DNA from: Candidatus Methanoperedentaceae archaeon GB37
GTDB taxonomy: Archaea > Halobacteriota > Methanosarcinia > Methanosarcinales > EX4572-44
Assembly: GCA_905171695.1 (NCBI GenBank)
Contig: LR991653.1
Coordinates: 1,082,150-1,146,149 of the forward strand
Direction: 5' to 3'
Length of the DNA stretch: 64,000 nt
Below, in pieces: positions 42,046 through 50,041 of the stretch. The translations under genes and the position numbers were made by a program. Numbering within the stretch: the stretch's first letter is position 1; each line of letters opens with the position of its first letter. Below the pieces are notes generated by a model, which worked only from the letters and a program-made list of their open reading frames with translations, was not told the DNA's origin and searched no databases.

Positions 42046-42849
42046 TCACTCTCTCTTCTGGAGTATCTCTCTTGGCGCATCTGCGAAGGCAACGAGCGCT
42101 TCTGCCTCTATCGGGTGCAGGCTTGCTGGTATGCATAGTGTGTGGAGTGGCGCGCCAAAATCCACCTCTTCAAGCTCTCCAAGGTAGTCTGCTCGCACCA
42201 CCTGGGTTGGTGAACCTGCTCTTGCCACCCCGACGCCGAGAGTCTCTTCTGAGATTATCCCTTCGTTTCTCTCCATCTCTACACGCAAAAGCAGCTTTAT
42301 TCCCTCTCCTATACTCATACATCCCTTTTCTTTATCTATGTCGAGGAATATGAGTGTGTGAAGGTCGTTTTCTCGGTTCTGTTTGATTGTCTCATAGGGC
42401 GTCTCTGATATCATCGTTTTGCCACTCTTCGTGGTGTAGGGGTGTGGTATCGTTGTTGACCTCCCGAATCTGTAGTTCTGAAGCCCTGTGATGCCGCAGA
42501 TTGCCGAGATTATCGATGCGCCGTGTATGATCTTCGTCTTGATGCCGAGTCTCTCTGCTCTCAATCGAATGTCTATGTGGGTGGTTGAGACCATTGCATC
42601 GCCGCCAGTGAGAAAGACGACTTCATGGTCGATTGCGTCGTTGATCCACTCAGGGTCTCCTTCAACATCCTCTCGATCGAGGAGATGGATCTTCTTGGAG
42701 TAGAGCTCTTCAAGCCGTTCAACACTGGTGCCTGTGAGCCTCGATGTGTAGAACTCTGCGTATACTCTATCTGCGCTTCGGATTGCCTCAAGCCCCCGCA
42801 GGCTCACATCCAGTTCATCGTAGAGTCCTAGTCCTATGAAGGTCAGCAT
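42046..42849 (-). CDS. dph5: Diphthine synthase
   Basis: This 267-residue SAM-dependent methyltransferase of the tetrapyrrole-methylase fold makes the diphthamide precursor on elongation factor 2. It begins MLTFIGLGLYDELDVS and has VVFLTGGDAMVSTTH, IHGASIISAICGITGLQNYRFG and the C-terminal LCIPASLHPIEAEAL. It is 1 bp from nifB on the same strand. Confidence 0.96.
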   Translation of the reverse strand: MLTFIGLGLYDELDVSLRGLEAIRSADRVYAEFYTSRLTGTSVERLEELYSKKIHLLDREDVEGDPEWINDAIDHEVVFLTGGDAMVSTTHIDIRLRAERLGIKTKIIHGASIISAICGITGLQNYRFGRSTTIPHPYTTKSGKTMISETPYETIKQNRENDLHTLIFLDIDKEKGCMSIGEGIKLLLRVEMERNEGIISEETLGVGVARAGSPTQVVRADYLGELEEVDFGAPLHTLCIPASLHPIEAEALVAFADAPREILQKRE

Positions 42850-42850
42850 C

Positions 42851-43738
42851 TTATTGCATGCACGTCTTCATGTCTCTTCCGAGTTTGCCTGCGGCGTCTG
42901 CTCTGCACTGTCTGCAGTGGGTCATCTGTTTTATGTACTGGCTGCACTCGTTTTGTATCCGTTTCTTCTCTTTCTGGGTTGGGGGTGTGATCTCTTTAAA
43001 TTTGTATTGTGGTATGAGTGGTATTATGTTCTGGAGAAAGACCCCCATCTTACCTATTCTCTCTGCGATCTCAACGATGTGGGTGTCGTTTATGCCTGGG
43101 ATCAGCACAGTGTTCACTTTGACGATAATCTTTCTTTTCAGAGCTTCTCTGATTCCTTCAACCTGTTTTTTCACGAGTAACTCTGCTGCTTCTCTTCCTT
43201 CAATCTTCTTACCGTTGTATTTGACCCATGAGTAGATCTTTTTCCCGATCTCTGGGTTTAAGGCATTCAATGTGACCGTTATCGTGCTCACATCAAGCTT
43301 GTGGAGTTCATCGATTTTATCGGGTAGCAGGAGTCCGTTTGTGCTGACGCATCGAAGAAGCATTGGAAACTCGCTCTGCAGGAGTTTGAAGGTCTCGAAG
43401 GTCTCCTCGTTGTAGAGAGGTTCGCCCGGCCCTGCAACCCCAACCACCTTTATGTAGTGGTGTTCTTTGAGCACGTCTCTCACCTTTGAGACCGCTTCCT
43501 CGGGCAAGAGCACCCTGCTTGTAACACCCGGTCTCGACTCGTTCACGCAGTCAAACTTCCGAACACAGTAGTTGCACTGGATGTTACACTCTGGCGCAAC
43601 TGGCAGATGGATTCTGCCGAATAGGTGAACTGCTTCCTTGCTGAAGCATGGATGTGCCTGTATCTTTCGCATCTGGGACGAATCCCACTGAAGATCTGCA
43701 GCGCCACCTGCCGCTCTCTCGTCGTTACTTTCCGCCAT
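42851..43738 (-). CDS. nifB: NifB-type radical SAM protein (nitrogenase cofactor precursor)
   Basis: This 295-residue protein has HPCFSKEAVHLFGRIHLPVA, the radical SAM triad CNIQCNYC, ESRPGV, AGPGEPLY, STNGLLLP and the C-terminal CRQCRADAAGKLG. These are all NifB hallmarks, with cysteines for the K clusters that NifB fuses into the NifB-co precursor of FeMo-co. It is the short form without a NifX domain, as in methanogens. No nifHDK genes are in view, so nitrogen fixation cannot be confirmed from this window. Confidence 0.92.
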   Translation of the reverse strand: MAESNDERAAGGAADLQWDSSQMRKIQAHPCFSKEAVHLFGRIHLPVAPECNIQCNYCVRKFDCVNESRPGVTSRVLLPEEAVSKVRDVLKEHHYIKVVGVAGPGEPLYNEETFETFKLLQSEFPMLLRCVSTNGLLLPDKIDELHKLDVSTITVTLNALNPEIGKKIYSWVKYNGKKIEGREAAELLVKKQVEGIREALKRKIIVKVNTVLIPGINDTHIVEIAERIGKMGVFLQNIIPLIPQYKFKEITPPTQKEKKRIQNECSQYIKQMTHCRQCRADAAGKLGRDMKTCMQ

Positions 43739-43985
43739 GCTCTTTCTCGATAGACGCTGGGTTGATAAATACCTTTCTGATCTTTCTATTCGTCGATCTT
43801 CTCGCAGGAGCTGGACGGTGGGTTGTGGAATAACTTTGGGGTGAGAGGATCAAAAAAGAGGGAGAAGAGCCAGCTGCATATCTATCTCACGACTCTCACC
43901 CCCCCATAGTCCAAGACTGAAGAACTCTATATAACTCTTGAGTCTGTGGTAACTACTCACATAGGGACATAAATCCCTTGAGGGA

Positions 43986-44741
43986 TTACTGGGTTATTCC
44001 GAGTGCTTCATACACCGCTTTTCTGGTTATATAGCCTGCGTAATGGAGGATTGTGTCTCCAAGTTCCACGTCTTTATGCATACTCGCGGTGCACGGGTAC
44101 GAGTGGTGTGCGCCAGAGATGACCTCGTTCAAGGCGTCAAGGTCTTCACACGACTCGCCTCTCAGCTTCTGTGCCACAAAGTACGCACACCCGCATGGGT
44201 GGCTCCGTATCACGCGCACGCCGCCGATGATCTCCCCATATCTTGTTATCTCGAAGAGAGGTCGTCCGATCTTGAAGTGCTCTGTGAATTCATTGATGAC
44301 GGTCCCAGCTTCGCCTTCGAGGACACAGAACGGCTTGGGAGCGGCAAACTCCAGATCATAGCTTGCACACTCTGATTCCAGCTGACTCCGAAGACCAGGC
44401 GAAACCCATCTCGGAACCTCCACTGGGGCGATGATCGCCTGTGTGAACTTTGAGAGATAAGACGGAAGAGCAGCGATGATATCAGGATGCATATTGATCG
44501 CAATCGTGACATCATGCACGGGTATCTTCTCTGGCAGAAACTCGCTCACGTCATCAATGAACTCTGGCAAGCCCTCTGCAAAACTATGTATCCCTATAAT
44601 ATCATTGGAGTAATCCAGTTCTGGAATATCTCGACAGTGAGTACAGAGGTGAGCACAGCCGGTGCAGAAATCCCTTTCATTTGTGAGATGCCCGAGCAGA
44701 CGCTTGCCAAAGCCACCTTTATACAGAATATAAATCTTCAA
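43986..44741 (-). CDS. DUF166-family protein
   Basis: This 251-residue protein begins MKIYILYKGGFGKRLLGHL and has CTGCAHLCTHCRDIPELDYS near residue 30. Further conserved positions are IAINMHPDIIAAL, APVEVPRWVSPG, KPFCVLEGEAG and a C-terminal HPCGCAYFVAQKL. It matches the archaeal DUF166 family, once loosely annotated as thymidylate synthase-related. The four clustered Cys suggest metal binding. No firm function. Confidence 0.75.
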   Translation of the reverse strand: MKIYILYKGGFGKRLLGHLTNERDFCTGCAHLCTHCRDIPELDYSNDIIGIHSFAEGLPEFIDDVSEFLPEKIPVHDVTIAINMHPDIIAALPSYLSKFTQAIIAPVEVPRWVSPGLRSQLESECASYDLEFAAPKPFCVLEGEAGTVINEFTEHFKIGRPLFEITRYGEIIGGVRVIRSHPCGCAYFVAQKLRGESCEDLDALNEVISGAHHSYPCTASMHKDVELGDTILHYAGYITRKAVYEALGITQ

Positions 44742-44888
44742 CCAAACTCTCCTCTATTATCGTTCCACTACTGACTACTGTAATGGGATAAGAACCTTAT
44801 CCTTGTCAGGGAGTTCCAATCATACTACCCAGCACTTCTGATCTTTTCAGTTGGTTTGCTTGCCGGGGGCTATCAAAAAGATCTGAAA

Positions 44889-44918
44889 ATCAAAAAAATA
44901 AAAAAAATAAAAATGTGT
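44889..44918 (-). terminator. Oligo-T terminator of the histone gene
   Basis: Read on the minus strand, three T-runs (5, 8 and 8 T) separated by single A residues begin about 10 bases after the histone stop codon; on the plus strand they appear as AATAAAAAAAATAAAAATG-type sequence. Confidence 0.65.
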
Positions 44919-44928
44919 CGTCTTTGGA

Positions 44929-45150
44929 TCACAGCTCTTTTAGAGCTTGTTTTATGTCTTCTCCTGTAACAGTTACGCGCTTGGCGTGTTTTGCAAGTTC
45001 TATTGCACGCCTGGTAATCCTGACGCCTTCCCCTTCGAGATACTCGGCCAGGGCATGGCTACCTGTTTCACTCACACGCTTTGCACCTGCGCTCCGAATG
45101 ATGCGCTCAACCGAAGCCAGTGGAAGTATATTCGTCTTTGCCTTTGCCAT
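44929..45150 (-). CDS. Archaeal histone (HMf type)
   Basis: This 73-residue histone-fold protein has PLASVERIIRSAGAKRVSE in helix 1, a long central helix (GSHALAEYLEGEGVRITRRAIELAKHA, residues 30-56) and RVTVTGEDIKQALKEL with the RxT pair (V-T-G-E-D-I). It packages DNA as dimers and longer stacks. The central helix contains GEGVRIT, slightly unlike HMfB. It has its own promoter and oligo-T terminator. Confidence 0.96.
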   Translation of the reverse strand: MAKAKTNILPLASVERIIRSAGAKRVSETGSHALAEYLEGEGVRITRRAIELAKHAKRVTVTGEDIKQALKEL

Positions 45151-45185
45151 ATTATCACATCTCGCTCTTTCAAAGTTCCAGCAGG

Positions 45186-45230
45186 AAGAGTTTTTTGAAA
45201 AAACTCTTTACACTGCTTAAGTCGTATAAA
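45186..45230 (-). promoter_or_regulatory. Histone promoter with 23-bp palindrome over the expected transcript start
   Basis: The minus-strand TATA box TTTATACGA is at 45222-45230. A palindrome with 11-bp arms, AAGAGTTTTTT and AAAAAACTCTT around one G, covers 45186-45208, where transcription should begin. It could be an operator or form an RNA hairpin in the leader. Confidence 0.55.
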
Positions 45231-45383
45231 CACAGATCAAACCGTGTTATACTCCTAATTAATCCCTAATTTGGAATTTATAATATATAAACCTTATGTA
45301 ATACTGGTGGATTAAGCGTTGATCTGATCATTTCCAGAGTCTTGTTGTGATACCTGATATCCATGGCATCAGATTCTGTTTTT

Positions 45384-45812
45384 TTAAAGCTCGATCTCAA
45401 ATGCAGGTTTTCTCTCTGTTGTGGGTGGTGCAAGCCAGTCGATCACACGTTCCAGTTCCTCAGCCTCGATCGTAACTTCGATCGTTCCAAGCGGCTCTCT
45501 TTCAGCGTCGGCTGGAAAACTTATAACCCCTACCGTTGCAGCCTGCTTATTCAGCATGAACTCCAAAGAGCTGTTGCCGCGTGCTCTCTCAAAGACGGTT
45601 CGAACAGCAGCCAGTATGCGTTCTTCTCGAAGCCTTCGGTGGAATACCCTCAGATTCGACTCGTCACCCTCTCCGATGATCCTGCAGAGTCCTCTCTCTT
45701 CCATCGTCTCCCTGAAATGAAGATCTGGAAATAACGTCTCGATGGCACGACGCACCAGCTCCTTCGACTCGGTAGGGTATACCAGCGCCGAGACTCTAAG
45801 CTTTAATCTCAT
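45384..45812 (-). CDS. UPF0201-family protein
   Basis: This 142-residue protein starts MRLKLRVSALVYPTESKELV and has RIIGEGDESNLRVFHRRLRE and SLEFMLNKQAATVGVISF, the conserved pattern of archaeal UPF0201. Structures in this family resemble ribosomal L5/L18-type folds, with an unknown role, perhaps in RNA binding. It lies 15 bp downstream of the UPF0200 kinase-like gene, a pairing seen in many archaea. Confidence 0.88.
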   Translation of the reverse strand: MRLKLRVSALVYPTESKELVRRAIETLFPDLHFRETMEERGLCRIIGEGDESNLRVFHRRLREERILAAVRTVFERARGNSSLEFMLNKQAATVGVISFPADAEREPLGTIEVTIEAEELERVIDWLAPPTTERKPAFEIEL

Positions 45813-45827
45813 CTTTCCACCAGTTTA

Positions 45828-46373
45828 TTACTCTGTAGAAGAGAGAGCAGCCATAAGCTCTCTCACCTTTTCATGGAACTCATCAATACTTCTGTTGTTC
45901 TCGATCGTGATATCAGCATCTTTGATCGCCCTTCCGATGCCCCATTCAAGTTCACGCTTGTCACGAGAGAGGACTCCGGACTCGTCCGCAGGGTCGTCTG
46001 CTCGCTTTCTTGCAAGGATGCGGCTAAGTCTCTCTTTAAAGGACGCTTCTATCGCTATGAGGGTGAAGTTCTCACCGAATGCTTCTTTGAACGCTTCAAC
46101 CTCATCGATGCTCCGTATGCCATCTATTAGGACCAGTCTTGTGTCAAGCTCTTCGATTATGGGTATGCATCGGCGTGCCACCACGTCAGATCCCTCTCTA
46201 AGGCGGAGCTTGGTTGCAAGATCTCCAGCGTGGGCCATATCTACACCGGTCCGTTTCGCTTCCTCGCGGATCACATCACCCATATTCACAACAGAGACAC
46301 CGAACTCTCTTGCTATCCTCGATGCTTCGCCCTTACCAGAGCCGGGCATCCCGACAAATGCGATGATCTTCAT
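45828..46373 (-). CDS. UPF0200-family P-loop nucleotide kinase-like protein
   Basis: This 181-residue protein has the Walker A box GMPGSGKGEA (about residues 7-16), VVNMGDVIREEA, RLVLIDGIRSIDEVEAF and a lid-like RILARKRADDP. It resembles dephospho-CoA kinase and adenylate kinase. Its substrate is not established; some archaeal relatives have been proposed as dephospho-CoA kinases. It lies 5 bp after proB. Confidence 0.85.
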   Translation of the reverse strand: MKIIAFVGMPGSGKGEASRIAREFGVSVVNMGDVIREEAKRTGVDMAHAGDLATKLRLREGSDVVARRCIPIIEELDTRLVLIDGIRSIDEVEAFKEAFGENFTLIAIEASFKERLSRILARKRADDPADESGVLSRDKRELEWGIGRAIKDADITIENNRSIDEFHEKVRELMAALSSTE

Positions 46374-46378
46374 TATGC

Positions 46379-47488
46379 TTATAAAAATACAATATTTTCT
46401 GATTTTACAATCACTTTACCGCTTTTATTCAATATTTTCTTGATCTCGGATGAATTCTTACCTTTTATCTTTTTTAGATCCTCTGACGAAAAGTCAACGA
46501 TGGCTTTGGCGAAATCATTCAGAAAGACAACATCGTTCTTCTCAAACATTCCTTTTATCTCCACTATTCCTGACGGTAAGAGACTCTTATTCTTCAGAAT
46601 AGCATCTTTTGCCCCATCATCGATTATGATTCTTCCTTTCGCGGTTGAATGTGAAATCCACATCTCTTTCTTCGATAATCTCTTTCTTGCTAAGAATAGC
46701 GTTCCAATCCTCTCTCCCCCAACTATCCTCGTGACAACGTTCTTCACGTTTCCATTGGTTATCACCACTCTGCAACCGGCATCTGCACATATCTTTGCCG
46801 CTCCAATCTTTGTCACCATTCCACCGACCGATAGAGGAGATCCCTTCTCACCAGCCATCGCCTCGATCTCTCTGGTTATCTCTGGCACAGTTGTGATCAA
46901 CCTGGCATCCCTGTGTATCTTCGGATCCCTATCATACAAGCCATCGACGTCTGAGAGCATGATCAGTAGATCGGCATCCACTCCTGAAGAGAGTAGTGCA
47001 GAGAGCCTGTCATTATCACCGAATCTCTCTTTGATCTCATCTGTCGCTACAACATCATTCTCGTTGACCACAGGGATAACACCCAGTTTCAACAGTTTTT
47101 CTATCCCATTTCTAAAGTTTAGATACTTTTTTCGATCTGAAAAATCGTCATAGGTCAGCAAAATCTGTGCTACAACCTCGTTATAACTGGCAAAAGCATT
47201 ATGATATGCTTCCATCACCACGCTTTGACCGACCGCTGCACATGCCTGCTTCAGGATTATGTCTGTAGGCTGTGGTCTCTGCATCAGATTTAACGCCTTA
47301 CACCCTGCTCCGATCGCACCGGAGGTCACGATTATAACCTCCTTACCCTCTCTCTTCAAGTGAGAGACTTGTCTGGCAATATCCTTGATGAAGTCATACC
47401 TCAAGCCATCTTTATCCGATAAGGTATTGGTCCCTATCTTCACAACGATCCGTTTTATCTCGGTTGGTTTTATCTCGGTTGAACTCAT
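46379..47488 (-). CDS. proB: Glutamate 5-kinase
   Basis: This 369-residue protein has the amino-acid kinase fold (VVKIGTNTLSD, VTSGAIGAGCKAL, VNENDVV, LLIMLSDVDGLYDRDP, GGMVTKIGAAKI). A C-terminal PUA domain follows (about 285-365, with GRIIIDDGAKDAIL). It phosphorylates glutamate in proline synthesis. It overlaps proA by 4 bp. ProBA is uncommon in archaea, many of which make proline from ornithine, so transfer from bacteria is plausible. proC is not nearby. Confidence 0.95.
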   Translation of the reverse strand: MSSTEIKPTEIKRIVVKIGTNTLSDKDGLRYDFIKDIARQVSHLKREGKEVIIVTSGAIGAGCKALNLMQRPQPTDIILKQACAAVGQSVVMEAYHNAFASYNEVVAQILLTYDDFSDRKKYLNFRNGIEKLLKLGVIPVVNENDVVATDEIKERFGDNDRLSALLSSGVDADLLIMLSDVDGLYDRDPKIHRDARLITTVPEITREIEAMAGEKGSPLSVGGMVTKIGAAKICADAGCRVVITNGNVKNVVTRIVGGERIGTLFLARKRLSKKEMWISHSTAKGRIIIDDGAKDAILKNKSLLPSGIVEIKGMFEKNDVVFLNDFAKAIVDFSSEDLKKIKGKNSSEIKKILNKSGKVIVKSENIVFL

Positions 47489-48774
47489 TTTAACTTACGG
47501 TGAATAAATTTTTTATCTCCTTCGGTATAATCAGCAACAACCTGCCCATTTCCAATCAATTTGTACTTGTAAATGGTTAATCCTTCCAGTCCAACAGGCC
47601 CCCTGGAATGAATCTTGCCGGTGGAGATTCCAACCTCTGAACCGAGTCCATACCTGAAACCATCTGAGAAGCGTGTAGAGCAGTTCCACATAACCGAGGA
47701 CGAGTCAACCTCATCTAAGAAGCGATTGGCACTCTCTTCATTCGCTGTCACAATAGCATCAGTATGATGGCTACCGTACCTGTTTATATGCTCGATTGCA
47801 TCGTCAAGTGAGTCAACGATCCTGATCGAGAGGATGAGATCGTTATACTCGGTTCTCCAGTCATCATCAGATGCAGGGACACACTCGATGATCGCTCTCA
47901 CCCGGTCATCACCCCGCAGCTCAACGCCCTGTGCATCATATCTTCTCTTGACGGAGTTGAGAAACTTCTCTGCAACAGCACTATGGACGAGGAGCGTCTC
48001 CATTGCATTACAGACTGCAGCATACTCACACTTTGAATCAAAGGCAATATCAACCGCCATTTCAAGATCAGCATCTCTATCCACATAAACATGGCATATC
48101 CCATCAGAATGCCCGAGGACAGGGATCTTCGTGTTCTCCTGTACATATCTCACAAGCGCATTCGAGCCTCTTGGAATCATAAGATCGATGTAGCGATCAA
48201 GCCTCAACAACTCTCGCACATCTTCTCTCGTCTCGACAAGCTGAATTGAATCCCTGAAAACCTCATTCTCCTCGACTGCAGCTTTTATGATGCCGTGAAG
48301 AACTCTGTTGCTATTCCTAGCCTCAGAGCCGCCCTTGAGTATAACAGCATTCCCCGACTTAAGACACAAACTCGAGATCTGAACAAGTGCATCAGGGCGA
48401 GACTCAAAGATCACACCAATAACACCGATCGGGGTTGAGACCTTATAGAGCATGAGCGACTCATCCAACTCGGTTACAGCAAGAACCCTCCCCACAGGAT
48501 CTTCAAGGCCGACAACCGATCTAACCCCCTCAACCATATCATCAATCTTCTTATCATTAAGCTCAAGCCTTTTAATGAGTGCAGGCGTAAGACTCACCTT
48601 CTCAGCCTCTGCTACATCTCTCTCATTCGCATCGAGTATCTCACCTCTCATCTCATCCAAGCTACAAGCCACACGCTCAAGCGCAAGGTTCTTCTCCACT
48701 GTAGAAGCAGATGCAATCCTCAGCGCAGCCTCTCCTGCCAATCTCGCCTGCTCTTCCACCGTCATTCCAATCAA
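47485..48774 (-). CDS. proA: Gamma-glutamyl phosphate reductase
   Basis: This 429-residue aldehyde-dehydrogenase-fold enzyme reduces glutamyl phosphate to the semialdehyde. It shows VSTPIGVIGVIFESRPDALVQI, CLKSGNAVILKGGSEA, LMIPRGSNALV and the active-site region CEYAAVCNAMETLLVH, with WNCSTRFSDGFRYGLGSEVGIS near the C terminus. It is the first gene of a proA-proB-UPF0200-UPF0201 unit. Decayed IS sequence begins just upstream. Confidence 0.96.
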   Translation of the reverse strand: MIGMTVEEQARLAGEAALRIASASTVEKNLALERVACSLDEMRGEILDANERDVAEAEKVSLTPALIKRLELNDKKIDDMVEGVRSVVGLEDPVGRVLAVTELDESLMLYKVSTPIGVIGVIFESRPDALVQISSLCLKSGNAVILKGGSEARNSNRVLHGIIKAAVEENEVFRDSIQLVETREDVRELLRLDRYIDLMIPRGSNALVRYVQENTKIPVLGHSDGICHVYVDRDADLEMAVDIAFDSKCEYAAVCNAMETLLVHSAVAEKFLNSVKRRYDAQGVELRGDDRVRAIIECVPASDDDWRTEYNDLILSIRIVDSLDDAIEHINRYGSHHTDAIVTANEESANRFLDEVDSSSVMWNCSTRFSDGFRYGLGSEVGISTGKIHSRGPVGLEGLTIYKYKLIGNGQVVADYTEGDKKFIHRKLK

Positions 48775-48901
48775 GATATAATCAAGCCATTCGATACTTA
48801 AGCTTTGTGCGATTGAAGAAGGACGTGTCCACTTAACATAGACGCCCCCTCAACTACAGTCAATCTAATGACCAATGGACTTATTATTCAATTGGGAGGT
48901 C

Positions 48902-48926
48902 TCCACATAAAATTATAAATACGGGA
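48902..48926. repeat. IS-end-like repeat, copy 2
   Basis: This is nearly identical to 32231-32255 (two differences) and contains TATA-like ATTATAAATAC. It borders the decayed transposase that follows. Confidence 0.65.
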
Positions 48927-48949
48927 GACCATCTTTTATTTATGCTGGG

Positions 48950-49730
48950 GGTAGGGTGGACTTTGGGACAGAATTGTTTTATAGCTCTGATGGTAAGTAT
49001 GTGTTGTGCTATGGACGGATTGCAAGCAGAGTTGTTTCTCTTTTGTCTTCTCTTTTTTGTCTTAGTAACTAATTGAATCTTCTTTTATCGGTGGATAAGG
49101 TTGATTTGTTCGATTTTCTTTTAGAATATCTCTTTAGAATCTGGTAGGGTGTTTCAGTAGTTTTCTTGATAATTCTCAGCCAGTCAGAGTCAATTTTGGA
49201 ATCATGTAAACGGCTGTTTGCTTGTCAAATAGGTTTGAAGTTTTTCTTGTGCTGTAGTACTTGTTTAAGGAGATTGAGTTGATTCTTATTCCTATGTTTT
49301 TAATTATTTTCATCGCTTTGTTAAATGTGTCTTTTTCAGATCTGTTTGATTAGCTTAATCCTACGTACAATCTTGTTTCAATGTCTATTATCCTGAAAAC
49401 ATGACTGAAATCTTTACTTTTCTTATTGGGCTTGTTCTTGTAGTGCTTTTATTACTGTGATGCTGTAACTGGTTCCGTCTCCTGAGAAATCTCTAGATAT
49501 TCATTCTTCTCTTAACAACAAAACAGAGAGATTGTGTAAAACCGTCTTAACTTCTTCATCCGAAGCAGAGTCTCTCTATCGTCTTGTAGCTCACCTTCCA
49601 GCTTTCTTCTCAATGTTAAGATTGCTTACAGCATCTCTAACATATTCAGGGAGTTTTCTCAACCTCTGCTTGACAATCTCCCTCCTTTTCTCTCCCACTC
49701 TAAAATCTAAAGTCATATTCTACACCACAA
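48950..49730 (-). pseudogene. Decayed transposase gene
   Basis: On the minus strand fragments in shifting frames can be read: MTLDFRVGEKRREIVKQRLR with KLPEYVRDAVSNLN at the N terminus, then after stops RDFSGDGTSYSITVIKALQE, which resembles a DDE transposase block (D-G-T-x-Y-S). Many stops and frame changes make it a relic. The IS family is not certain. Confidence 0.55.
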
Positions 49731-49768
49731 CCACAAAGCACATAAGGATATCTATGAATATCCTAACC

Positions 49769-50041
49769 ATGAGACGAGTGAAAGTTAAAAAAGGCGACTT
49801 TATGCTAACAGAAAAAATAAACGTCATAAACGAGAAAAAAGCAACCCCATTTGGCAATTCCGCTAAAACAGATATCCCTAAAAAATACAATGGACAAAGA
49901 ACATATGTAACATATTGTACAAGACTATCCGAGAGCTTTGTTCCAAAGTCAAGGCAGATGAAAGTTATTAAAAGACGTGGGTCTTTGTGTACCCAATCGG
50001 GCTTTTATGAAAAGATGAAAAGGATGCGAAGTGATGAGTGA
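49769..50041 (+). CDS. DUF2080-type transposase-associated small protein (probably degraded)
   Basis: From ATG 49769 the frame gives a 90-residue product with VKVKKGDFMLTEKINVINEK and KATPFGNSAKTDIPKKYNGQRTYV. This matches the AbrB-like DUF2080 proteins encoded beside some archaeal transposases. The C-terminal 40 residues (after YC) do not look like the family and probably result from a frameshift, as DUF2080 proteins usually end near there. The last bases overlap the hdrA fusion start. Confidence 0.5.
   Translation: MRRVKVKKGDFMLTEKINVINEKKATPFGNSAKTDIPKKYNGQRTYVTYCTRLSESFVPKSRQMKVIKRRGSLCTQSGFYEKMKRMRSDE

Noticed and set aside
49532..49768. N-terminal 79 codons of the longer frame before the DUF2080-like protein
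   Set aside because: They are anti-sense to the decayed transposase and show no family similarity; the DUF2080 pattern begins at 49769 or later.
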